64,000 nucleotides of DNA from Argopecten irradians (GCF_041381155.1 NC_091144.1:19229544-19293543); one strand, 5' to 3'. Counted from the stretch's first letter, positions 11,146 through 23,492 are shown. Translations and numbers: made by a program. The notes: a model not told the origin generated them from the sequence alone.

Positions 11146-12132
11146 ATTATAAGGCTAACTCGCGATGGCTCAAAGGCCACAAAGTTTTCTGTTGGCCTTA
11201 ACTTCATTTGCGCCAAGTTTCATGCTTTTATTATAACGTGCGCAATTTGGCCATTTGTCTGCACTTATCTGCTCCACTATACCAAGTCTATATCCAACAC
11301 ATTACTTCATACGTCGTCTTGGTGGTAACCGATGTAGGCGTTTGATATGGAGACACAATAACCTGTTATATTATTAGAACAAAAATCGTACATTTAACAA
11401 AATATATTTATATATATACGTAATAATCAGTTGTGTTGCCACTAATACACATGACAAAGAATATGTTAAGTTTATGTAAAGGTACTATGTAACAGGATCC
11501 ACCATTTCCGCACTTTATTGTCGCAGCGCGCACCATTCGAGTTATCCTCCTTTTACCATGACTATATCAATCGTCTGTGTATGACCTGGTAAAGCTGCTA
11601 TAATAATTAATATCATGCTTAGCAATAATGAAATAGAATATTTCCAATTGTGTGTATAGCTTTGTTATTTTGTATCATTAGTTGGTTGTATTCTTCAATG
11701 AGATTCAACTATTACAAACATAAACGTAGGTAGTACATTAGCCAGTCTTATAACTAATGTATTAATGGAGATATTTTTGCGTTAGAAGTTTAGTTTTCTG
11801 AAGTATTTTGCTTTGTTGCTTATTAATCTGCTTCATTAACAATGTTTACTTTGAAACTTTGTATTAGATTATAAATACTTTTAACTAATAGCTTTTCCTG
11901 ATTTTATATTGATACCGAAACAGCATGGAAATTTAAAAGCAATCAAATTGACATTAACAATCATATTAGGTGGTTATGGTACTAATTCTTAAATGTTGTG
12001 GTTAGTCTGGTATATACCCTTATCTACATTAACTCCGTAACTAGGTGACCATTTTGACTTTTTCATTGAAATAATAATAATATTTAATGAGTTGAGCTGT
12101 GAATGATGCCGTATAAAAATAAGTTACAACAC
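11146..12132. other. Intergenic, no gene seen
   Basis: AT-rich filler. The first ~180 bp (GCCACAAAGTTTTCTGTTGG and following) looks like a dispersed-repeat fragment, but no second copy was found in the window. Confidence 0.4.
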
Positions 12133-12240
12133 AGCGGCCCTGCAGGCGTCGCCTGATGTCCTTATAACATGGATCGTAAAAGGCGACTCATTTAGGATCT
12201 TATCTCTTCTCTTTTTTAACGTCTCCCTTGACTTGTTGAA
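12133..12240 (+). repeat. Repeat A 5'-end fragment
   Basis: GATCGTAAAAGGCGACTCAT followed by TTAGGATCTTATCTCTTCTC duplicates the 5' region of the adjoining copy (12312-12361), so two 5' ends of the family lie in tandem here. Confidence 0.6.
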
Positions 12241-12285
12241 CGCTTTTTGTTTGTTAGTTTTAACGTCTTTGTCCTGCAGGGAGGG

Positions 12286-12770
12286 CGTTAGAGTTGTACC
12301 TGATGGCCCTATTGCAAGATCGTAAAAGGCGACAAAATTTAGGATCTTATCTTTTCTCTCTTCTTCCTAACTGACTTAATCTTTCCTAATGCCTCCCTTG
12401 GCACCGCCTCACTTTTGGCCTTGAGTTGAGCGTTCGCCCCTGTGAGGAAGGCTCTGGGTTCTGTCCGCTGGCCAAGACACACCAAAGTCTATATATATGT
12501 GGTAGTTTCTGCCTTGCTTAGCACTCAACAAACAGGGAGTTGGGACACAGGGAGTTGGACGACTGGTTTGTCCGTTGTAAGTATAACGGGACCGGGAGGG
12601 GAATGTTGCTTGGTGTTTTCGGCGGCATGCTTCAGTGATATAGCAATATAAAAAGGGCAACAGTTCCACTATACAAGAAGACAGAACGCGAACATACCGC
12701 AGTCTCCCAAAACATGCACGTCGTACTTCACACACGCTACACACTGCATACATGGGAGGCCGTCCTTACA
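12286..12770 (+). repeat. Repeat A, near full-length copy, 3' tail lost
   Basis: This copy runs from GTTAGAGTTGTACCTG through GATCGTAAAAGGCGAC, the GGCCTTGAGTTGAGCGTTCG block, GGGTTCTGTCC, CGGCATGCTTCAGTGATATA, AACATACCGCAGTCTCCCAA and CATACATGGGAGGCCGTCCT. The terminal TGACCCTGGCTGTTAATAGG tail is missing, replaced at 12774 by the inverted tail of a second copy. The frames on both strands here are repeat-derived. Confidence 0.75.
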
Positions 12771-12773
12771 AAA

Positions 12774-12922
12774 TTTTAACGTCCTATTCACAGCCAGGGT
12801 CATGTAAGATGATCCCCCATGTATGCAGTGTGTAGCGAGTATGAAGTGCGAGGAGGAAGAAGAGAAAAATAATATTCTAAATTTAGTCGCCTTTTACGAT
12901 GATGCAGCAGGTACAATTCTAA
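12774..12922 (-). repeat. Repeat A copy, inverted and internally deleted
   Basis: Read on the minus strand, the unit has the 3' tail (complement of AACGTCCTATTCACAGCCAG) and the GTATGCAGTG block, then jumps at about 12850 to the 5'-end blocks (GTCGCCTTTTACGAT and CAGCAGGTACAATTCTAAC). It lies tail to tail with the plus-strand copy ending at 12770. Confidence 0.7.
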
Positions 12923-14482
12923 CGCACTCTCCTTTCCCTGTATATAAACACACATTCCAATATATATATACGACATGGTCTTTGATACAACGAACGAAGG
13001 TAGATCACTTTGTAGACGGAGATGACATAAGTTTTTGCTAAGGCCCAAATGAATAATAGAAAGGTATTTCAATTATCATCATTTGTTATACGTTTAGGTA
13101 TTATAAACATACAGACATTTACAAACTTGAGTGAGATAGCACATATGGCATTAATATAAACATTAACTAACAACGGAGAAAACTCCTTAATGTAGTCGCA
13201 TCATACAATCATGCATTGAGGCCAGCAATGACGGGCAGTTATGATTGTGCCTCGGTCATTTAGGTGTAGCTGCTTCAGTTGAAGTAGATGACAATTAGAG
13301 ACACAAAATGAGGTTTGGTATTTGTAATTTCTGACAGGAACGACCGTTTTTTACTTGCACAATACCTCTATCTGATCTATATACACCTTCATTAACCTAT
13401 AAAGTATCCTAATGAGGACCAATTACGCTTTAATTACACTAATGAACGCCGTTCCGCCTACATCGTTAAAGATTGCTCATCTTGCGTATATAGCCCTAAA
13501 ACTAATTACTGTACTACCGCCACAGACAATAGTTATGTCATCTGTATAGGCCCGGCTCACAACGAACAAATGCTCGTGGTGAATAAAGAAAGAGGCCGCT
13601 AAATAAGTTAGTTTTACTTTTCAGCTATCTGAACTAGTATCATTCAGGTAACAAAATATGGATTTAATCATAATGTTATCGGTTATTCATACTTTAAATT
13701 ATTATACGTTCCGAACTTAGTTTAAAGTCAATATGTGTTATGTTTAACAAAACGATGAAACTGTTTCTTGAGACCCCAGTCTGCACGTAGTTGTTTTGAT
13801 CAACCTTCTTCGATTGATATTTACTCCTATAGAATATTCATTGCGTATAGGAATATGTCATACCATATTAAATAATTCTTCAATGTTATATATATTTACC
13901 TGGATACTAATCCAGAAGCGTTCATATTATTCCTTTAACGTCTCGAGTCTCTGTTGCTGAAACTTAATAGATTGATATTTAGAATTTTCGCAAGAATACT
14001 ATTGTTATGCATATTAAATATAATGCAAAGTATAAGAAAAAGAAAGCCTTCATGCTGCTAGCCATATTTTTGTTGATATACAGTTTCTGTTTTGAAAAGT
14101 CCGGACTGGTGAGAGATGCTATTAACTTCACAGTCTTTCAAAAATATCGCTTTGTTAAATATCAATGCATCTGGTATAATTTTTATATATATTAAAATAT
14201 TACAAAAGGTGTATTTAATAATAGCACCTGAAGTATTTAATAAAAATAATTTGCAAATGCATGTTCATCCATTGGTGAGCGGTGTCTGTCCTAATGTTAA
14301 CCAAATTGTGAACAATTATGTAAATTAATATACCAAACTGCCTTCTGAGATAAATAAAATGACGATAAATGAAAAGTTTTTTTTTAAAATTAATTTCACA
14401 TTTTCCCATATAATAACATTGACCGACATTTTTCATTTAATCATTTCTTAGCCTAATTACGGGTCAGGCAGTTCCGGAATTA
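12923..14482. other. Intergenic, no gene seen
   Basis: Unique-looking AT-rich sequence with short unsupported frames only. No repeat boundary or splice-supported exon was recognised. Confidence 0.5.
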
Positions 14483-14766
14483 ATGTATGGTTTGGGCTCT
14501 TGTTGGCCCCCAAATTCATCAAATTTTCAAATTAGTGCTACGAAATTAAGATGTTGAATCTGAAATATTTAGTGTATGTGGTAAATTTCCGATTCATAAA
14601 AGATGGTCGTTTTTTATTATTACCGCTCAGCTGCCATTGTTACCATATAAAAAATATGTATAAATTAAGCGGATGTGAAAATGGAAAATTTATTTACTGC
14701 GAATGTGTCGGCACAATTTTTAACAATTTAATGGATTTGGAGGCCAAAAGGGCCCAAATCATACAT
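14483..14766. mobile_element. MITE with ~50-bp imperfect terminal inverted repeats
   Basis: The left end ATGTATGGTTTGGGCTC and following TTGGCCCCCAAATTCATCAA pair with the complement of the right end (GGATTTGGAGGCC, AAAAGGGCCCAAATC, ATACAT). The element is about 284 bp and has no transposase. The 75-codon frame at 14551 lies inside it and is not supported as a gene. Confidence 0.75.
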
Positions 14767-17579
14767 AGTCCTTTTTAAGTATTGTAGGTATATTTATGAC
14801 CAGTTGAATTTCCCTAAAACTTGTTATTTTGTAACATATTAATGAAAATGAACAAAAGAGTCGTTTCATCTTGAATATAACCATAACAAGTAATGTGTAT
14901 TTAAAACAAACAAGTGCAACCTAATTATTACTCAGGAATCTATGAATTTATTAAATATTGAACTGTCAGACATTGTCTTATACCTCAACATTGGTAATAA
15001 ACTCAGATAGTGAAGAACATTGACATGAAAACTGACATGACGGGCATACGTGACTGACAAGAACTTTTTTTTTTCTTTCTGCTCTTTCTGTACTATCATG
15101 TTATTATGGTTTCTTCCTCCTTTCAAGAAGTGCCGACGAGCGCAAACTTTTTGCCCTCCACTGAAATTGCGCTTACATTTATTTTTTTATCTTAGACACA
15201 AATAGTCTAAAAGCTAAATATGGAAACAATTCATAACTAGTTTGAGACTTGAATTATAATGCATTGACTTAGTGTCCCTGTAAGTCAGATTCTAATAGAC
15301 AATAGGATTTAATGTCTAAATGTTAATCTCTCATACATTGGTCAGTTTTGCTTTGGTTATTATAGTCAAATATAAGATTGTTTTTCAAAAAACGTCATGA
15401 AGCAATGAAAGTGAAAATTAACTTTAATTTTGTTGTATATCCTAATGTGTATCAAACCACCCAATACCCCGACACTACATAATGGTTAAAACCATGGGAC
15501 CACAAAAGAAAGCCAACAAAAGTCATTTTCTATTTAAAAGTTCATCAGCTGAATCACGAGTCCTGACCATGTCTACACAATGATTTACTAGAAATGCTAA
15601 AATGGCCTTTTAAGACGTGTTAGGTTCCTGGTCGGCTTCCCACAAGGACCCAATTTGATAGTAAGCATGCCCACGTGTAGGAGACATTACGTACCGCCGC
15701 GATAATAAACCTTGATAGCTTGTTTTATATGATTCGTTGTTCGCAAATGCCATCTTCTAACAGGATTCGTGTTTTCGTACCTGGGTTGTTTCAGTGAGAT
15801 TTGGTTTTGCAGAATATGGACATGCTATCATAAAAATAATTCCTCAGACGACAAAGATGTTCCGTTTTATTTCATTCTGAGCTGTTTTTGGAATTTAGAC
15901 CTAGGAATGTAATGCTTCAACTATAAATGAAATTAAGATTAACACAGTACAAAGCATTTTTTAAAATATTTTTATACATGATCATTTTGACATTTTGATT
16001 ATTGTTAAGCAAATTCAGATGTTGATGGTGAAGCGAGAGCGAATTTCATTCGGTGGTTTTTGAGGTTGTACCTGAATCGTGTTTGATTAAATCGAAGTCC
16101 GAGATATTTTGCAGACGTCTTCGAGAGTCGTCAAGAAAACACTTTTATTAAATATTCTCATCAAATTTTAATAATAATGGTTAAAGTCATCACTTTACCA
16201 TAATGAGTACAGACATTTCCATTTTTGATTCAATTCTGACTGGCCGTCAAAATGCAATATCTTGTACTTAAACGATAAATGAAGAAAATATTCACCTCTC
16301 CTTTACGTTTCCGGGGGATAATTTACCTTTCTACCGAACTAAATTATCATTATCAAAACACAGGCGTCCTGTGCTACGGAGGATTGTCAGTTTAAGATGA
16401 GTCTGAAGGTGTCGCTGGAATAAACGCACGTGTAATTAGGGAAAAATAGGTGATTATTAGTCCGTCACGTGCTATGCTGTTATTTGACCGGCAGGTAGAT
16501 TGAATTACCCACCATACACCAATAGAATGAACATTTAGCCGCACAGAAGGCCTTGAGTGCATCAATCAATGGACGGCTACTAATGAACCAAATGATATCT
16601 TCTGATGATACATAATTTGACATATTTCTCAAATCAAGAGTGATCTATTCGCAAAGGATTGTCACCTACGAACAGTCATTAAAGTCCATGCTCTCCGTCG
16701 TGATTGAGTGTGGTGAGTGCTTTCAATATGTTATATTTATGATAGCCTCACCTTATTTCATACTTCAATTACATGTATATGTTTTGAACACTATGTAATC
16801 TCGTTAAAGGCCGAACTACAAAATAACATTACATAGAGATAAATCACAAATAAACACAGTCTCCTTATATACCCATATATAAACCATATATATCCCCAAA
16901 ATATCCCAATGAAAGACGTAAAGCGCAATTCAACCAACCACTATAGGACATTTTTTAGCAGGTGTTAAAACTACCATTTTGTGTGTCTTAGCCAGGACAG
17001 ATAAACAAGAAACTTCATCACAAGGACACCGTTCAACTCGGGACCAAGAGTGTGAAATTGTTAAGGCAGACGTTAGAAAGGAGAGGATCACTTTGGATAA
17101 AAAAGAATATATCATAAAATATTTAGTCGCAATGGCGACTGCAGAAACGATTACTTAAGTTTGTTTTAATGTCATGTCTACGATAAGACTAGAACAACTA
17201 ACAGACGTGCGCAAAGATGTGCTTAGAAAGAAATATGATGGACCGGTATATATAAAATGTTCAATTTAATGTAAAAAAAAAACAAAAAAATCTTTTTTCC
17301 TGGTGCATTTGTCTGATTTTCAATATATTCAAACTTTTCAACAATTAAAAATGTGCAACACATAACAAACTGAGAGGACATCCACAATTACTGTGGCCGT
17401 TATAAATTGGACATATAAATAAAAAATCTTCCTTTTTTCAAGTCGGTAATTACTTATCTTCATCGCGGTAGAAAAGGCGTATTCTCACTTTTTGAACTCT
17501 GCATACTACACCAGTGTAATCTGGAACGATTTTCTTTCATCGGTTGTTAATTCATTATGACGTTATGACTATTCTTCAG
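14767..17579. other. Intergenic, no gene seen
   Basis: About 2.8 kb without a recognisable gene or repeat. The open frames (for example the minus-strand ones near 14932 and 16930) are short and have no domain features. Confidence 0.5.
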
Positions 17580-18860
17580 TAAACAATGGCATGACGTCAG
17601 GATTCGAGCACGTGACAAAATGGCGGCTTCCGCTGGATTTTTGCATCGCGTTTTGACGTTCAAATGCTTCGAAATGTAGATTTTGTCTCGGCTTTTTAAA
17701 TTTTGCACGCCAAGGCTCGCAAAATTAACAAAAAACTTAAACTATTTTCATTTAATATTTAAAATGAACACTCATGTAAAATCCTATATATATTCCTTTG
17801 CATGAAGCATATAAATGGTTAAATACGTCGGAATGTACAATAACGTACATGTATGGATAGGTATGATCACTAGTACTCTTTTAAACACTTTCATACTGAC
17901 ATACATGTATGCTAAAAGACACGATGAAGGATGTTTGAGAACCTCGTGCATACAAAATATCGAAGTACAGTTTTTGTAAATGTCAGAGTTACCATAGAGA
18001 AGATTTATTAAAGAAGTTTGAAGGGCGTAATATTATATAATCAGAACCAACCTTGAAACGAAAATAGAAAGAATGCACTTGTGATTTTGAAATAATTAAA
18101 CTTCTTGACTGAATAAGCATTACATATCTCTCGGGACAGACAATAATACGTATCTATATCTAAGCACGGCTACGCTTAAAAAATAATAAAATCTACATAA
18201 TGACTCTAATTTCGTTTTGCCGCGTAGTGACACATTGATAGTTTACGCAACGATTAGGGCGACGCCGGGAAACATAAGATAACCTACATCATGGGAAACA
18301 TTAATTAGAAGATTTTGTGATGGTTCAGAAAATGATTATAAGTATGTAATTAACGGTAGACTAAAAACGTTTGCATCTCTAAAATATCAAAATCCATCTA
18401 TATATGAGGCCACTAGCACGACCTGCAAGTGGAACATTTGATGCTGACCTTAACACTAAACATTTAAGTTATATATCTTTTTGAGGTTCTTGATACTATC
18501 TTTGACTTTGCATTATATACCTGTTCATGCACTCACTATAGACATATCTCGCGATTTGATCTACAGACTATTAGTGTATGTTCTTACAATTTTGGGAAAT
18601 ATAGGACATTCAAATGAGTGTTTATTTCATATGAGATTTTTATGAAACGAGTCTTAGCAGTTTTCAGTTTTACGAACCTTGGCGAGACAAGTTTCATAAA
18701 AATATTATATGAAATTTACGTAGATACATGTTCTTAACTACAAAACTACAACAACCTACATTTTAAAAAAATTGAACACCGCAATGACGTACAAAAAATC
18801 CATTGGCGTCAGCCATTTTGTTCAGTCGACCTTGAAATCCTGACGTCACTTTATTGTTTT
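17580..18860. mobile_element. Fold-back element with long imperfect inverted termini
   Basis: The left arm (TAAACAAT, TGACGTCAGGATT, ACAAAATGGC, TGGATTTTT) is matched in order by the complement of the right arm at 18785-18860. A second matched block further in (CCAAGGCTCGCAAAATT near 17711; complement of AGTTTTACGAACCTTGGCG near 18666) shows the arms extend well over 100 bp with gaps. There is no transposase frame in the interior. Each arm carries one full TGACGTCA. Confidence 0.65.
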
Positions 18861-19849
18861 TGTCCTGACGACACGATTATTTTTTTTAACATCGCACAGC
18901 TGATGAAAATTGATTCAAGATAGTGGCATGTGCAGAAATATCACATAGATTGAATCACTTGATTTGGCGGAGTATGTGTGATAAACAGGAAAAATGTCCA
19001 TTTCACTTCTGTTTTTCATTTTGGTTCCCTTCAATGTGCCTCTTATGTACTGGTGTGTTAGTTAATGTGCGTATAAGTCGATTTTAAATAAAGTGAAATT
19101 AATGATGATTGATAAACAATTTTAATTGATAATAATTGATCAATTTATGCTTGATGAATTACATGCTGACTTGAACAGCTCTTCTTGCACATGGTCAGGA
19201 TAAATATGTAATGTACAATTTATACAATGCAATTAGCAGTACTGCTGTGAAATCATGTCAAAGGAAGTTTCCAAGATGAGGTTTTCTGGCCCATACTCTC
19301 ACTATATACAATACATATCATGGGGAAAAAACAATATAAAACCAATTATTGAAGTATATGTCAATGAAGAGATGATTATTTTTTCTTTATGTAAAACGTA
19401 TTCCAGTATTACGTGACCCAATTCCACTTATGTCAAATATTAGTAATATAAGAAAATGATTGGCAATTTTATTAATTGTTTCTGTTGTCGATTGATTTCC
19501 TCGGAGAGCTGTACGTTAAGAAAAGAATTAGTGCTGGGAGTTATTTCCCTTTGTAAGAATTATTTTATGTCTGAAGAGCATTGACGCTAACCAGGACATC
19601 AGAGCACCGTCTATTTATCCCATCAATTAATTGAAGTGATATTAAGAATATGGCCTTATTAACAATATTTTATTTCATTGTCTTCTAGCTTTCACATTAC
19701 CATTTATATTTGATGTATTGTTTCGCTTCTTTAATGGTTTTAGATCACATAAGACCTTAAAATAATTTAAACAAAGCCTATCTGAAAGCGCATCAGTTAT
19801 TTAAAATGTTTCCAAATAGAAATATATAATTGTTATGAATGCAGTTTAG
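18861..19849. other. Intergenic, no gene seen
   Basis: AT-rich sequence without a supported exon or repeat. Confidence 0.5.
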
Positions 19850-20071
19850 ATGCCTTTAAATAACGGATTTCTAACGATGAAAGAGTTAGTCTTATCGATG
19901 TTATGCGTTATGTTCTTATTGCTTATTGTGTTCATTGCCTTACTGTACTACTTGAAATCATTTTCATATTTGAATCATAGACTTGCTGAATTACCGAGTA
20001 GAAAAAAAAATTTAGCAACGAATACTTCTACCGTTACCAGGCGGAAAATTCCGAAGCAAATGGTCACATAA
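19850..20071 (+). CDS. Putative small single-pass membrane protein (73 codons)
   Basis: An ATG-started frame encodes a short polar N terminus, one strongly hydrophobic segment at about residues 13-32 (LVLSMLCVMFLLLIVFIALL) followed by YYLK, then a basic tail with SRKK and TRRK clusters. That layout would place the tail in the cytosol. The open frame is longer and more protein-like than its AT-rich surroundings, but there is no homology to cite, no clear promoter and no splice evidence. It may be a real small ORF, a terminal exon, or chance. Confidence 0.25.
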   Translation: MPLNNGFLTMKELVLSMLCVMFLLLIVFIALLYYLKSFSYLNHRLAELPSRKKNLATNTSTVTRRKIPKQMVT

Positions 20072-20289
20072 AACGGCTTAATTTAAGGTTCAGAAAAAAT
20101 GTAAATATTATAATTAGTTTAGAATTAAATTGGAAGGTTTATCTTTCACTGATGTTTTCATTTTGAATTTTTCATAGTATATTGTTTGTAATCACGCGAG
20201 AGTGTGACTTTATAAACTGTCCTGCTCAACACTGTATCTTGTTGTAATTTCCGTTTCCTGTTTACGAGAAAGTTTTCCAACTGTACATA

Positions 20290-21770
20290 TACTGAGCGCC
20301 GATGAAAACGCAACACTGTTATAATATGCAAAATTTAATGATAAAAAAAATTTTACAGAAAAAAAATCTTTATTTCATTACAAAGGTATACATTTCGAGA
20401 GTCGTTTCCTACATGTGAGCTAGTCAAAGATTGCCCGTCAATAGGGATGAGACAAACGTTTCAACGCTACCCCCCAAACTCATTTTCACAGTTTCACAGT
20501 CTAATGTGGCCACCATTTGCCTCCACACAAGCACGACACCTACGTGGCATGGACCGAACCAGACGCAGAATTCTAACTGGCTGAATGTTCCTCCACTCCT
20601 CCTGAAGGGCAATTTAAAGTTCACGTCGATTTTGCGGTTGTAGTAGCTGACGTCGTTTCACAGCTTGACCTAACTGGTCCCACAGGTGATCAATCGGACT
20701 TAGGTCAGGGGAGAAGGCAGGGCAGTGATTTAATGTTCTGTTGATTAAGGAAGTCTGTGTCGCATCGTCTTGCTGTAGAATGTCGACGTCGGATGATTAC
20801 GAAAGAACGGTACAACGGTAGTTTGTAGGACTTCACCGATGTAACGCCGTGCCGTCAGATTACCGTCCACGATAACAAGGGTCGTCCTGCGGTCAAAGGA
20901 TATCTCTCCCCACACTATGACACTGCCACCACCTCAACGGTCACATTCGCGGACGCACGAATCGATATAACGCTCTCCCCGTCGTCTCCACACGCGAATT
21001 CTACCGTCACGATAACGGAGATGGAAGCGGGATTCATGCGTGAACAGTATGCGTCTCCATAGGCGCATGAGCCAATGCCGATGCCTCCGGGTCCACGTCA
21101 GGCGATTTTGACGTCGATGTTGTGTCAAAATATTCCCACGGAAGGGTCTACAGGCTTTCAAACCGGCGTTACGCAAACGTTGGCCGACAGTAGAAACCGA
21201 ATTTTGTCTTCCATTGATACCTATTGTTGTTCTGGCAGTTTGGAAGCGGTCACGGAGATGGGACACCCGGGTGTAACGGCCCTGTCGATCCGACGTCACT
21301 CGTTGCCTCCCAGGGCGCGGTCTATCATTCAGAGAACCCGTTTGAACGTACCGCCGATGAAGTCTCACAATAGTAGAAGGCGAACATCCCATTCTACGCG
21401 CAATTTCACGCCGCGGAAGTCCGCCTGCCAACATACGCCTAACTTCGTGACGCTGGGAATCCGTAAGTCGTGGCATCGTTTTCCAAACTAAACGGCGTTT
21501 TCAAAATCTGAACGTGGAAAACAGTTTTCCTATCCACAAGGACTGTACACGTGTAATGGGTAGACCAAGAGCGCATTTATACCGAGTGCACGTGCAGATA
21601 GGTACTTTTTCAACAACCGACCGCTTCACGGCCCGAGAGCAAGTTCAGTCATGCGATTCATTATTGTATACATAGGTAAGTTTTGCATTATTAATTTGTT
21701 TGATATGATCAAAACACTTATTTGAAAAATATTCAATTAAAAAATGTTGCGTTTTCATCGGCGCTCAGTA
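20290..21770 (-). mobile_element. Tc1/mariner-like transposon with intact TIRs and TA duplication
   Basis: The ends are perfect inverted repeats: TACTGAGCGCCGATGAAAAC plus GCAAC at 20290 and its complement ending at 21770, each flanked by TA (20288-20289 and 21771-21772). Element length is 1481 bp. It contains one transposase frame on the minus strand, now broken. The intact ends mean it could in principle be moved by a related active transposase. Confidence 0.92.
20494..21476 (-). pseudogene. Tc1/mariner transposase, inactivated
   Basis: On the minus strand from an ATG at 21476: an N-terminal helix-turn-helix pair (LTDSQRHEVRRMLAGG, REIARRMGCSPSTI) and a DRPRPGR linker resembling the GRPR motif. 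The start of the DDE domain reads FTHESRF, where the family has an Asp in place of His. A TGA at about 20931-20933 breaks the frame just before GGGSVIVWGEIS and VIVDGNLTARRYI. A frameshift and a shortened region follow: QQDDA and SPDLSPIDHLWD are only ~25 residues apart against 34 expected, and the last acidic residue is Asp. The C terminus MPRRCR...ANGGHIRL is in another frame. Total span of ~327 codons is near the family norm of ~340. Confidence 0.92.
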
Positions 21771-22014
21771 TATATGGATGATTTACATAGATTAACGGTA
21801 GCGAGACATCTCTATCCAAAGTGTTCGCTTCGTGAACGGGTCTTTGGTCCGTTCGAGCTACGCTCTCTGTCATATGTGTCCAATTCGAATCGACTCTTGT
21901 CTGTGCTCTGTGCGCATACAATGTTTGTATTTTCATCTGCCATGGTCAGGAAGTTAAGCTGTCTCTACCGACAACTTCAGACATCGGATGAGAGTTTGTT
22001 TGTTTGCTATTAAG

Positions 22015-22140
22015 TCACTGAAGGAAGAGCTCCACCATTAAAAGGAGACGTAACACGGACATACCACAGCCTCCCACAGAGATGTCACATACCCAACACA
22101 TAACAGACACAACAGGATATCAAAACCATCCCACATGGGG
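22015..22140 (+). repeat. Repeat A fragment, diverged
   Basis: GAAGAGCTCCACCATTAAAA, GACATACCACAGCCTCCCA and a CCACATGGGG block follow the order of the 3' half of Repeat A. The tail is lost. Confidence 0.5.
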
Positions 22141-22811
22141 TCAGGTTGAAAAATGATAATAAATAAATTGACAAAGTGTGTTGCCACTTTCTTTACATAA
22201 CCAATACTCAATCAGATTGGCTAAGCTAATACTTATAAAGACACAAATGTAAATCAGAACTGATGTTCAGAATTAAACATTTGCCTTTTTAAGACTTTGA
22301 ACAAATGAATTTCCAACGACAACATGTATGCGGTATATACAGGCGCCACCCAAGGTCTTGACTGGCCACAATAGTTTGACTGTCGTCATCATTTCAGAAC
22401 AATGTTATAATGTATCGTGTTATAATAGTATCTCTGATAAGGTGATACGCATGGTATGACCGGGAGATAAAACCTATATTTCCCTCAAGGGATATGAAAC
22501 ATCGTATTTTATAAGGCTATGTGCCCCCATGGTGACAGCAAATATTTTCCTTCAAAATGAAAAGACAAACAGCTTATCCGAGCAGCGAAGATTAGAAGAA
22601 AATATGTGTATGTATATAAATCTCCATGCATTTTTAATTGTGAAATCAACGTAACAAAAGCAACGTATTCAATGGATCTTAATGTACCGGTTAACTTTGT
22701 TGCTTGGGTATGTAACATTGCTAACGCTACACAGCTATCGAGAAGTACTATGGAGCTTTGTTAATGTGTAAACATTGAAACAACTTCCTTTTCATGGTTT
22801 TGGGTTTCATA
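22141..22811. other. Intergenic, no gene seen
   Basis: No supported frame or repeat was recognised in this stretch. Confidence 0.5.
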
Positions 22812-22950
22812 GTTTAACGATCTATTAACAGTAGGGTTAATGCCAGGTTTGTACGTGGAGGGAAGTCGGATTTCCCGGAGAAAAACCACCGATCAGCAGT
22901 CAGTACCTGGCAACTGTCCTGCTTCCGTCGAAATCGCCACCCGAGGTGGC
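22812..22950 (-). repeat. tRNA-derived SINE, 3' part
   Basis: Minus-strand reading shows the SINE central domain (complement of GGAGAAAAACCACCGATCAG and CAGTACCTGGCAACTG) followed by the 3' tail (complement of GTTTAACGATCTATTAACAG). The tRNA-like head is truncated after the GAGGTGG block. It matches 45505-45705. Confidence 0.75.
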
Positions 22951-23184
22951 CCCATTCCTTTCTCTTCCAAGTATGAATAAGTCATTGGCACTAATAAATG
23001 ACATGACAATAGTTGTCTACGTACATAAAGGTATATCATTACACGCCATATACCTACAAAAGGTATAAAACTAAATTTCCTTATCACAACCTACGAAATA
23101 TTACAAATAAAATGATAAACTTTTTTAATAATTTCGGTATTGTAAAATGATTTATATTCATTTGATTTGGTTTAATAGATTAGC

Positions 23185-23335
23185 GCACTTTTAACAGCCA
23201 TGACAGTTTATGGACGGTCTCCCATGAGTCAGTGCCATGACAGTTTATGGACGGTCTCCCATGAGTCAGTATGTTTTGAGGGGCTATGATATATTCGTGT
23301 TATGTCTTCTTACAATAGTCGAACTCATATATGAA
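23185..23335 (-). repeat. Repeat A fragment with internal 37-bp tandem duplication
   Basis: The tail complement (TTTTAACAGCCATGAC) is followed by two exact adjacent copies of a 37-bp unit starting GCCATGACAGTTTATGGACG (about 23197-23270), then the GATATATTCGTGTTATGTCT block of the family. The duplication is absent from other copies and is therefore local to this one. Confidence 0.7.
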
Positions 23336-23461
23336 TATACCAAGTGTCGGATTGATAGTTAAAATGTACATTAACCTTAGATGTAATATATATCTCATCT
23401 TTGTGCACATAAACCTGTATATGACCCCGAGACTGGGATTGTAAGTACATATATTCCTAAT

Positions 23462-23492
23462 TGACCCTGGCTGTCGAAAGGCTGTTTTACTT
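23462..23492 (+). repeat. Isolated SINE/Repeat A 3' tail
   Basis: TTGACCCTGGCTGTCGAAAG matches the common 3' tail of the SINE and Repeat A families with nothing recognisable of the body upstream. Confidence 0.4.

Noticed and set aside
12409-12753. 114-codon minus-strand frame and overlapping plus-strand frames
   Set aside because: They lie entirely in Repeat A and recur as broken frames in other copies.
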